Source: an uncultured Clostridia bacterium
GTDB lineage: Bacteria > Bacillota > Clostridia > Lachnospirales > Lachnospiraceae
Assembly (NCBI GenBank): GCA_946405675.1
Contig: CAMJIC010000059.1
Span: forward strand, 1-12,283
DNA length: 12,283 nt
Direction: 5' to 3'
Of the stretch, positions 6,111 through 12,283 are shown one piece after another; positions within the stretch are counted from its first letter, which is position 1, and each line of letters starts with the position of its first letter. The position numbers and the translations under genes are program-made. The notes under the pieces are model-generated. The model had not been told where the DNA came from. It worked only from the letters and a program-made list of their open reading frames with translations, and did not search any database.

Positions 6111-8393
6111 TTGGCTCAGCGTGGAACAAGAGAAAAAAGAGAGAAAAGATTTACCAAGATGATGCAAAAAAAGCTTCTGGCTTCTTTTGCATTTGTTTTG
6201 TTATTATTGGCTGCGCTTCTGGTACGGATCGCTACGATTTCCGCGACGAAGGGAAACCGGTATGCAAAGAAGGTTCTGTCCCAGCAGTCCTATGACTCCC
6301 GGAGCATCCCGGCCAGGCGCGGGGAGATCCAGGATCGGAATTCCATCATTCTGGCAAGGAGCGACCGCTTTTATAATGTCGTTCTTGACTGTGCGGCGGT
6401 CAATGAGAAGGAGGAATACCTGGAACCGACGATCGCCGCAATCGAGGAGTTCATCGGTACGGACAGGGCGATGGTGAGGGATTTGATCGTTTCCGAGAAG
6501 ACGAGGAATTCCAGGTACCAGGTGATCGAGCGCAGCATTACGTCTGAGGTCAAGAAGGAATTTGAGCGTTATCAAAGAGGCCAGGATCTGGACGAGGAGT
6601 CCATGGGAAGAGATGCTTATTATGCCGCGCTGAACGAAAGAGCGAATATTCAGGGGGTCTGGTTTGAGGAAAAATATATTCGTACATATCCCTATGATTC
6701 GCTGGCGAGCAAAGTTGTGGGTTTTTCCAACGCAGTTGACGTAGGGACCACCGGCGTCGAGAATTATTATAATGATATGCTGAATGGTACGGATGGACGT
6801 GTGTTCGGGTATCTGAATGATAATTCTGAGTTTGAACGCACAACAATCGAGCCGGATCACGGAAAGACCCTCCGCCTGACCATTGACATGAATATTCAGG
6901 AGATCCTGCAGGAGAAGATTGATGCCTTCGACCAGACCTATGGGGATGAGGCCCATAATGGGAAGGGCGCCAGGAATGTAGGCGTGATCGCGATGGATCC
7001 GAATACGGGTGAGATCCTTGGCATGGCGACGAACCGGGAATATAACCTGAACGATCCCACCAACCTGACGACGGAGGGATATTCCGGGGCCGAGATCAAG
7101 TCCATGGATGATGAGACTTATGTAAATGAGCTGAATACAAAGTGGGAGAATTTCTGCGTATCGGAGGGCTTTGAGCCTGGTTCCGTGGTCAAGCCCATCA
7201 CGGTAGCTTCCGCCCTGGAGACCGGAGCTGTGCATGACGGGGACGGTTTCGTCTGTAATGGTTCCCTGTTTATCACGGATACTACGATCAAGTGTGACAA
7301 TATCTATGGACATGGTGAGGAGACCCTGGAATATGCCATCGTCAACTCCTGCAACGTTGCCCTGATGACCATCGGCATGCAGATGGGAATTACGAATTTC
7401 GTCAATTACCAGCAGGCATTTGGCTTTGGAAGCCCCACAGGCATTGACCTTCCGAATGAGAATTCGGGGGTCGTCTATTCCCGTGAGACCATGCATGAGG
7501 TCGAGCTTGCCACCTGCACCTTCGGCCAGGGATTTACGATCAACATGGTACAGGAGGCGGCTGCCTTCAGTGCGGTCGTCAATGGCGGATATTATTATCA
7601 GCCCCATGTGGTCGGCCAGATCCTGAGCGCAGACGGAACCTCCGTGGAGACCGTGGAACCGATCCTTCTGCGCCAGCCGGTGTCTACGGCGGTCTCGAAG
7701 CTGGTCCGGGGCTACCTGAAAACGGCGGTTCAGAAGGGAACCGGGCGTAAGTCCCAGGTTCCGGGATACCTGACCGGAGGAAAGACAGGAACGGCTGAGA
7801 AGATTGACCCAGCGGATGGAACGAGGTGGAAGGGGCATTATATTGTTTCCTTTATCGGAGCGGCGCCCATTGATGACCCGAAGGTTGTTCTGTATGTGGT
7901 GGTGGATGAGCCGAATGTTGCCGAGCAGGCGGATTCTACCTATCCGCAGGTTCTGTTCCGCCAGATCGCGACAGACCTCTTCCCTTATCTGGGAATCTAT
8001 CCTACGGAGCCGATCACGGATGACCTGCTTCAGTTCCTTGGGATCAGCAAGGATGAGACGGTTCAGAACAATGTAAAGACTGCCTATTTCCAGTGCTTTG
8101 ATTCCTCCGGGAATCTGTACAACGACGCGGCCATTAACAAGGATGGGGAGGTCGTCGACAGGAATGGAAATGTGATTCCCGGCTGCAGCGTGGATCTGGA
8201 GAATGAGATCGTGACGGATGGGTACGGTAACCAGATCGAAGTGGATATGAGCGCCCTGCTTGAGGGCAGGGAGCAGGTTGCGGACAATCCGGACATTGCC
8301 AGCCCGCCCAGGGAAGTGGAAGGCGATGGCGCTGACGACACAACATGGACTGGAGCATCCTCTTCGGATGAGGATGAGGAAGAGGAGGCATAA
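6111..8393 (+). CDS. ftsI: Class B penicillin-binding protein (FtsI/SpoVD-type) with novel C-terminal module
   Basis: This 760-residue protein crosslinks septal (or spore cortex) peptidoglycan on the outer membrane face. It has a basic N-terminal tail, one membrane helix at about 21-42, a PBP dimerisation domain at about 60-240 (SIPARRGEIQDRN at 65-77) and a transpeptidase domain at about 285-620. All three catalytic motifs are present: SVVK at 358-361, SCN at 413-415 and KTG at 558-560. SpoVD and PBP2x relatives usually continue into PASTA domains. Here a different module occurs at 663-710, followed by an acidic tail (DEDEEEEA). The module is nearly repeated at the end of FtsQ. The gene starts at TTG 6111, 20 bases after ftsL, and ends 5 bases before mraY. 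Whether it is the vegetative division PBP or the sporulation SpoVD cannot be decided from this window; being the only PBP in the cluster favours a division role. Confidence 0.93.
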   Translation: MAQRGTREKREKRFTKMMQKKLLASFAFVLLLLAALLVRIATISATKGNRYAKKVLSQQSYDSRSIPARRGEIQDRNSIILARSDRFYNVVLDCAAVNEKEEYLEPTIAAIEEFIGTDRAMVRDLIVSEKTRNSRYQVIERSITSEVKKEFERYQRGQDLDEESMGRDAYYAALNERANIQGVWFEEKYIRTYPYDSLASKVVGFSNAVDVGTTGVENYYNDMLNGTDGRVFGYLNDNSEFERTTIEPDHGKTLRLTIDMNIQEILQEKIDAFDQTYGDEAHNGKGARNVGVIAMDPNTGEILGMATNREYNLNDPTNLTTEGYSGAEIKSMDDETYVNELNTKWENFCVSEGFEPGSVVKPITVASALETGAVHDGDGFVCNGSLFITDTTIKCDNIYGHGEETLEYAIVNSCNVALMTIGMQMGITNFVNYQQAFGFGSPTGIDLPNENSGVVYSRETMHEVELATCTFGQGFTINMVQEAAAFSAVVNGGYYYQPHVVGQILSADGTSVETVEPILLRQPVSTAVSKLVRGYLKTAVQKGTGRKSQVPGYLTGGKTGTAEKIDPADGTRWKGHYIVSFIGAAPIDDPKVVLYVVVDEPNVAEQADSTYPQVLFRQIATDLFPYLGIYPTEPITDDLLQFLGISKDETVQNNVKTAYFQCFDSSGNLYNDAAINKDGEVVDRNGNVIPGCSVDLENEIVTDGYGNQIEVDMSALLEGREQVADNPDIASPPREVEGDGADDTTWTGASSSDEDEEEEA
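8097..8240 (+). other. C-terminal repeat module of the PBP, shared with FtsQ
   Basis: Codons for residues 663-710 of the PBP. The module has three units of about 19 residues led by FDSSGNL (663-669), VDRNGNVIPGCSVD (682-695) and TDGYGNQIE (702-710); the lead Asp residues 664, 683 and 703 are 19 and 20 apart. About 26 of 48 positions match the end of the FtsQ protein. The DNA of the two copies differs widely, which argues against a recent duplication and for selection on the protein. There are two cysteines, at 662 (just before) and 692. I recognise no named domain. Confidence 0.8.
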
Positions 8394-8398
8394 AGCAT

Positions 8399-9370
8399 AT
8401 GGCGATCACAATAGATGTTCTTCTTGCGGTGTTCCTTTCATTTGGGATTACTGCCTTGATCCTGCCGTTTCTGATCCCGTTCCTGATCCGGCTGAAGGTC
8501 GGACAGACAGAGCGGGAGGAAGGTGTGCAGTCACACCTGAAGAAGGCAGGCACCCCAACGATGGGCGGGATCGCGATCCTTGTGTCCGTGCTGGTCACGA
8601 CTCTGGTTTTCGTGCCGCGCTATCCCAGGATTCTGCCGGTGCTGGTCCTGACCCTTGGATTTGGCATCATCGGGCTGGTGGATGATTATCTGAAGGTTGT
8701 CCTGAGAAGGTCGGATGGGCTGATGCCCAGGCAGAAGATGGCGGGGCAGGTGATCGTGACGGTGATCTTTCTGCTGTACGTATGGCTGAGGGATCCGGCC
8801 TGCCTGGACTGGAGGCTTCCTTTTACAGGCGGCATGGTGCTGACGGGATTTGCTTTCCGCGTCTTTGCGAGCATCGCGGCATTCGGGATCATCATCGGTA
8901 CCGTGAATGGGGTAAACTTTACGGACGGACTGGACGGCCTGGCAGCATCCGTGACATCCGTGGTCGCGGTGTTTTTCTGCTATGCATCCCTGACAGTTGT
9001 GGGCGGGATCGAGCCTGTCTGCGCTGCGATGGCCGGGGCGCTGCTGGGATTTCTCCTGTTCAATGTCAACCCGGCGAAGGTGTTCATGGGAGATACAGGA
9101 TCCCTGGCACTGGGCGGATTCGTCGCAGGCGCTGCCTATGCGCTTCAGATGCCGGTATTCATCGCGATCGTAGGGCTGATCTACCTGGTCGAGGTGATAT
9201 CTGTCATCATTCAGGTAACTTATTTCAAGAAGACCGGCGGAAAGCGGTTTTTCCGGATGGCGCCGATCCATCATCACTTTGAACTGGGCGGATGGTCGGA
9301 GACCAGGATCGTGGCTGTATTTACCATTGTGACGATCCTGCTTTGCCTTGCTGCCCTGATCCGGTTCTAA
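8399..9370 (+). CDS. mraY: Phospho-N-acetylmuramoyl-pentapeptide transferase MraY
   Basis: MraY transfers phospho-MurNAc-pentapeptide from UDP to undecaprenyl phosphate, forming lipid I in the membrane. The 323-residue protein is of usual length with about ten hydrophobic helices. Diagnostic motifs are HLKKAGTPTMGG (46-57), the catalytic-site Asp pair in GLVDDYLK (Asp95-96), NFTDGLDGL (173-181), NVNPAKVFMGDTGS (222-235) and HHHFELGGWSE (291-301). The ATG at 8399 is 5 bases after the PBP stop, with GGAGG at 8384-8388 inside the end of the PBP gene, so the two are probably translationally coupled. Its TAA stop directly abuts the palindromic element that follows and forms part of that element's apparent target duplication. 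Confidence 0.97.
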   Translation: MAITIDVLLAVFLSFGITALILPFLIPFLIRLKVGQTEREEGVQSHLKKAGTPTMGGIAILVSVLVTTLVFVPRYPRILPVLVLTLGFGIIGLVDDYLKVVLRRSDGLMPRQKMAGQVIVTVIFLLYVWLRDPACLDWRLPFTGGMVLTGFAFRVFASIAAFGIIIGTVNGVNFTDGLDGLAASVTSVVAVFFCYASLTVVGGIEPVCAAMAGALLGFLLFNVNPAKVFMGDTGSLALGGFVAGAAYALQMPVFIAIVGLIYLVEVISVIIQVTYFKKTGGKRFFRMAPIHHHFELGGWSETRIVAVFTIVTILLCLAALIRF

Positions 9371-9577
9371 GGATCTGTCACGAATTAACATATACATCTT
9401 GCTTGTCTGTTTTTCCGGTATCTGCGTCAGAAAGCCTCGCCGTACATGGCATCAGGACTCCGTCACCGGCTAAAGCCGGTGCCACCTCATGCCGAATCCC
9501 CGGTACGGCTACGTTTTCTTCCTTGATCTCGAAAAAACATCCTGCGCAGGCTGTATAGTTAATTTCGTGACAGCTCC
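9371..9577. mobile_element. MITE-like element, palindromic end to end, with TAA target duplication
   Basis: The left end (GGATCTGTCACGAATTAAC) matches the reverse complement of the right end (GGAGCTGTCACGAAATTAAC) with one substitution and one indel. The symmetry continues inward: GCCGTAC at 9439-9445 and its complement GTACGGC at 9503-9509 are both 68 bases from their ends, and a perfect 8-bp stem CACCGGCT/AGCCGGTG (9464-9471, 9474-9481) sits at the centre. TAA flanks both sides (9368-9370 and 9578-9580), consistent with a 3-bp target duplication whose left copy is the mraY stop codon. No transposase is encoded. The reading frames across it look like a by-product of the palindrome. As RNA it would fold into one long hairpin between mraY and murD; no T-tract follows, so it is not an obvious terminator. 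Confidence 0.7.
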
Positions 9578-9640
9578 TAAGCGAAAAGGGGCAGAGCCGA
9601 CGTGCGGGGAATGCCGCCGGCACAACCTTTAGTGATATGC

Positions 9641-9647
9641 AGGTGAG
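9641..9647 (+). promoter_or_regulatory. Ribosome binding site deciding the murD start
   Basis: AGGTGAG is 7 nt before the ATG at 9655. The in-frame ATG at 9637 lies upstream of it and has no comparable site. Confidence 0.55.
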
Positions 9648-9654
9648 TGTGAAA

Positions 9655-11115
9655 ATGATGAGCGAGAATGGTATGAAAGACATAAAGCGAGGGACGGATC
9701 TATCCGGCAGGAGGGTGCTGGTATTTGGCGCGGGCAGAAGCGGAGTGGGAGCGTGCGAACTGCTCCTTTCCCGCGGTGCAAAGCCGGTGCTGTATGATGG
9801 AAATGCGTCTTTGACCGAGGATCAGGTACGTGCGCAGTTTGCGTCAGATGGTCCTGACGCGGTGAAATGGGCGGAAGCGGTCAGCATCGTGACCGGGCCG
9901 CTGACGCAGGAGCTGATCGATTCCAGTGACCTGTGCGTGATCAGCCCGGGGGTTCCTACGGATATTGAGCCGGTCAACCGGATCCGGGAAGCCGGTGTCA
10001 TGATCTGGGGCGAGGTGGAGCTTGCCTACAGCCTTTCCAAAGGAGAGGTTCTCGCCGTGACGGGAACCAATGGAAAAACGACGACGGTGACGCTGCTCGG
10101 AGAGCTGATGAAGCGCTTCCGGGGTGAGCAGAATGTACATGTTGTGGGGAATATCGGTGCGCCCTACACAAAGGCGGCCAATGCCACGAGGCCTGAGAGC
10201 GTTTGCGTGGCTGAGATCAGCTCCTTCCAGCTCGAGACGATCCATTCCTTCCATCCCCATGTCAGTGCGATCACGAACATCACGCCGGATCACCTGAACC
10301 GGCATCATACGATGGAGGAATACATCCGTGTCAAGGAACGGATCGCGGAAAACCAGACCAGAGAGGACGTGCTGATCCTGAACTATGAGGATGAGGTGCT
10401 GCGGTCATTTGGCGAAAGCATGTCGCCTGACGGCCCAAGGGTATGGTGGTTTTCCAGCAGGCGGAAGCTGGAGAAGGGGATGTTCCTGGAGAACGGCATC
10501 CTGAAGGCTGCCATAGATGGTGCAGAGGGCGTTCAGGATGTGATCCGCACGGATGAGCTTCAGATCCTTGGGGCGCATAATTATGAAAATGTGAGCGTGG
10601 CCGTGCTTGCCGCGCTGGCTGTCCATATGCCCATGGAACAGATCAGGGAGGTGCTGAAGGCATTCCCCGGGGTCGAGCACCGGATCGAATATGCCGGTGA
10701 AGCGGGCGGCGTGGCATTTTACAACGATTCCAAAGGGACCAATCCGGATGCTGCCATCAAGGCGGTGGAGGCAATGAGGCGGCCGACAATTCTGATCGGC
10801 GGCGGCTATGACAAGGATTCTTCCTATGATACCTGGATTGAGAGCTTTCACGGAAAGGTGAAGGCGTTGGTGCTGGTCGGGGCGACCAGGGAGAAGATCG
10901 CCGCCTGCGCGAAGGCACACGGTTTTTCTCCGGTTTATCTGTGCGATACCTTTGAGGAATGCTTTGATACGTGTGTCGGGCTTGCGCAAAGCGGGGACGC
11001 GGTGCTGCTGTCTCCGGCCTGCGCCAGCTGGGGGATGTTCCGTGATTATGAAGAAAGGGGCCGGGTATTTAAGGAACTGGTTCTGAAGTGGAAAGAGAGA
11101 ACCGGGGCGTTATGA
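9655..11115 (+). CDS. murD: UDP-N-acetylmuramoyl-L-alanine--D-glutamate ligase MurD
   Basis: MurD adds D-glutamate to UDP-MurNAc-L-Ala in the cytoplasm, using ATP. From ATG 9655 the product is 486 residues, slightly longer than the usual 440-460. It has the N-terminal Rossmann-like UDP-binding region (RVLVFGAGRSGVGACELL at 20-37), the ATP P-loop TGTNGKTTT at 136-144, the central-domain NITPDHLNRH at 208-217, HNYEN at 308-312 and the C-terminal DSKGTNPDA at 358-366 and LSPACASWGMFRDYEERG at 452-469, which distinguish MurD from MurC/E/F. ATG 9637 or 9673 are alternative starts. The gene is separated from mraY by the palindromic element, and its last bases overlap the ftsQ start as ATGA, so ftsQ is probably translationally coupled to it. 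Confidence 0.96.
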   Translation: MMSENGMKDIKRGTDLSGRRVLVFGAGRSGVGACELLLSRGAKPVLYDGNASLTEDQVRAQFASDGPDAVKWAEAVSIVTGPLTQELIDSSDLCVISPGVPTDIEPVNRIREAGVMIWGEVELAYSLSKGEVLAVTGTNGKTTTVTLLGELMKRFRGEQNVHVVGNIGAPYTKAANATRPESVCVAEISSFQLETIHSFHPHVSAITNITPDHLNRHHTMEEYIRVKERIAENQTREDVLILNYEDEVLRSFGESMSPDGPRVWWFSSRRKLEKGMFLENGILKAAIDGAEGVQDVIRTDELQILGAHNYENVSVAVLAALAVHMPMEQIREVLKAFPGVEHRIEYAGEAGGVAFYNDSKGTNPDAAIKAVEAMRRPTILIGGGYDKDSSYDTWIESFHGKVKALVLVGATREKIAACAKAHGFSPVYLCDTFEECFDTCVGLAQSGDAVLLSPACASWGMFRDYEERGRVFKELVLKWKERTGAL

Positions 11116-12275
11116 GCAGGGGGATCAAGGTAGCCGCGATCCTTGTTGTCGTGCTTGGAGCGGCGGCTGCAGTCGTACTCGGAGTGTTTCAGATCCGATC
11201 GATCGATGTCAGGGGAAATGAGCGTTATCTCGCGGAGCAGATCAGGGATGACCTGATCTATGATTTCAAGACGCGCAATACGCTCTATTTTGCGTGGAAA
11301 TACCGGTCGGCAACGCCCACTGCGGATGCCCCTTACCTGAAAAGCGTACAGGCGGTCATGCTTTCCCCGACTTCCGTGCGGATCGAGGTGAAGGAGTCCC
11401 AGCTTGTGGGGCGTGTCCAGTATGAAAACAGCAATGTATATTTTGACGCGGAGGGCGTCGTCCAGGAGATCACGGATACGATCTATGCGGGGCTTCCCCT
11501 TGTGTCCGGCGTTGAGATCGAAAAGCCGCTGCTTTACCAGAAGCTGGTCACAGGGAATACATCTGTTCTTCGGACGATGCTCAATATCACGCAGCTGCTG
11601 ATCAAGAACGAGATGATTCCGGACAGCGTTACGTTTGACGCAAACCAGAATATGATCCTGCGCATCGGCTCCATCACGGTGCTGCTGGGCCAGGATGAAT
11701 ATCTGGAAGAGAAGATTGCCAACCTGGTGTCCATCTATCCGCAGATTGCATCAGACTCCGGGACACTTCATATGGAAGGCTTTACCGGAAGGAACGAAGC
11801 GATTACCTTCCAGTCGGATTCCGAAGCGGCCCAAAACCAGGAGACGGAATCCGCAGACAGTCCGGCGGAGCCATCAGGAGAAACTCAGGCGGGGGGGCAG
11901 GAAACAGGAGATACATCGGCGGAAGGAACTCAGGCAGCAGGGGATTCCCTCGCCGGAGAAGGCGCGTCGGGCAGCCAGGAGGCAGCAGCGCCGGAAGAAG
12001 GGGCCGACGGACAGGCTGCGGAAGCACCTGCCCAGGAAGAAGCGGCTCCGGAAGAAGCAGCTCCGGAGGAAGCGCCCCAGGAAGAGACCTCCGGCGCACC
12101 CTTTATGGTATTTGATTCCAGCGGGACACTGCGCTATGACGCACGCGTGTCCAACGGACAGGTCGTCGACAGCTATGGCAACCCCATCCCCGGCTGCTCT
12201 GTGGATGAAAACGGGAATTGCGTGGATGCCTACTGGAACGTGATTGATCCCGCGACGGGGCAGCTTGCACAGTAG
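11112..12275 (+). CDS. ftsQ: Cell division protein FtsQ/DivIB with long linker and C-terminal module
   Basis: FtsQ/DivIB is a bitopic divisome protein that complexes with FtsL and FtsB/DivIC. This 387-residue copy has a membrane helix at about 6-26 (VAAILVVVLGAAAAVVLGVF), a POTRA domain at about 27-97 (IRSIDVRGNERYLAEQIRDD onward) and an FtsQ beta-rich region at about 98-232. It then departs from the family: residues about 234-330 are a low-complexity Ala/Glu/Gly-rich acidic linker, and 334-379 form a module closely matching the end of the PBP in this cluster. Without linker and module it would have the usual size. ATG 11112 is chosen because it overlaps the murD stop (ATGA); the GTG at 11088 would add eight residues. 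The stop is 8 bases from the window end, so the following gene is not visible. Confidence 0.9.
   Translation: MSRGIKVAAILVVVLGAAAAVVLGVFQIRSIDVRGNERYLAEQIRDDLIYDFKTRNTLYFAWKYRSATPTADAPYLKSVQAVMLSPTSVRIEVKESQLVGRVQYENSNVYFDAEGVVQEITDTIYAGLPLVSGVEIEKPLLYQKLVTGNTSVLRTMLNITQLLIKNEMIPDSVTFDANQNMILRIGSITVLLGQDEYLEEKIANLVSIYPQIASDSGTLHMEGFTGRNEAITFQSDSEAAQNQETESADSPAEPSGETQAGGQETGDTSAEGTQAAGDSLAGEGASGSQEAAAPEEGADGQAAEAPAQEEAAPEEAAPEEAPQEETSGAPFMVFDSSGTLRYDARVSNGQVVDSYGNPIPGCSVDENGNCVDAYWNVIDPATGQLAQ
12036..12080 (+). repeat. 15-bp tandem repeat coding EEAAP units in the FtsQ linker
   Basis: GAAGAAGCGGCTCCG (12036-12050) and GAAGAAGCAGCTCCG (12051-12065) differ at one base, and a third degenerate copy follows (12066-12080). 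They encode EEAAP, EEAAP and EEAPQ within the acidic linker. Such in-frame repeats commonly change copy number between strains. Confidence 0.8.
12111..12248 (+). other. C-terminal repeat module of FtsQ, shared with the PBP
   Basis: Codons for FtsQ residues 334-379. Units begin FDSSGTL (334-340), VDSYGNPIPGCSVD (352-365) and VDAYWNVID (371-379), with lead Asp residues 335, 353 and 372 spaced 18 and 19 apart. Relative to the PBP copy there are small one-residue gaps. Cysteines lie at 362 (equivalent to PBP Cys692) and 370. The module is at the end of a long flexible linker outside the membrane. Confidence 0.8.
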
Positions 12276-12283
12276 GCTGCAAG

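Noticed and set aside
6204..7838. 544-codon - strand open frame opposite the PBP gene
   Set aside because: It is antisense to a clearly recognisable PBP with all catalytic motifs; the antisense product shows no family features and reflects codon bias.
8531..9397. 288-codon - strand open frame opposite mraY
   Set aside because: Composition (His, Arg, Gln, Asp-rich) is that of an antisense shadow of a membrane protein gene; no ribosome binding site or family match.
9464..9481. Central CACCGGCT/AGCCGGTG stem as an intrinsic terminator after mraY
   Set aside because: No T-tract follows and the stem is the centre of a larger palindromic element.
9378..9683. 101-codon - strand reading frame between mraY and murD
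   Set aside because: It lies almost wholly in the palindromic element and mirrors the + strand frame there (both contain CHE..YT.C and AV.GIR), so it is explained by the palindrome; no convincing start signal.
1..12283. CRISPR array, tRNA or rRNA genes
   Set aside because: No regularly spaced direct repeats of CRISPR length, no recognisable tRNA cloverleaf and no rRNA-like stretch were seen on reading.

Overview
The window carries the start of a division and cell-wall (dcw) gene cluster from a Gram-positive, clostridial-type bacterium, most likely a Lachnospiraceae member. This rests on the gene order mraZ-rsmH-ftsL-PBP-mraY-murD-ftsQ, the Firmicutes-style proteins, strong Shine-Dalgarno sites and moderate GC content. 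No database search was possible, so the placement is an inference from recognised families. All intact genes are on the + strand.

Layout. Bases 1-666 are a decay zone. It starts with two adjacent inverted repeats (7-52), then a broken SGNH/GDSL hydrolase remnant on the - strand (57-325), then the 3' end of a class V aminotransferase-like gene on the + strand (412-666). Two diguanylate cyclases follow: a membrane-anchored one with an extracytoplasmic sensor (684-2126) and a soluble one with PAS-like and GAF-like regions (2266-3705). An intrinsic terminator (3755-3794) separates them from the dcw operon. The 348-base gap before mraZ holds that terminator, a possible 29-codon small ORF with a very strong ribosome binding site (3842-3931), a weak promoter candidate, and three GTGG boxes spaced exactly 10 bp apart (3943-3969) that look like the MraZ operator.

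The dcw genes work together. MraZ regulates the operon. RsmH methylates 16S rRNA. FtsL, the class B PBP and FtsQ/DivIB form the core of the septal peptidoglycan synthesis complex. MraY and MurD make lipid I and its UDP-MurNAc-peptide precursor. murE, murF, ftsW and murG, often found in this cluster, are absent between the genes seen here. A 207-bp element that is palindromic end to end, flanked by a TAA duplication that includes the mraY stop codon, sits between mraY and murD and looks like a MITE.

The most striking observation is that the PBP and FtsQ share a roughly 48-residue extracytoplasmic C-terminal module. It consists of three units of about 19 residues with D-x-x-G-N-like cores and an invariant IPGCSVD segment. 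The module takes the place where PASTA domains sit in SpoVD/PBP2x-type proteins, and in FtsQ it is carried on a long Ala/Glu-rich linker. I do not recognise it as a named domain; it may be a pairing or wall-binding device linking two divisome proteins.
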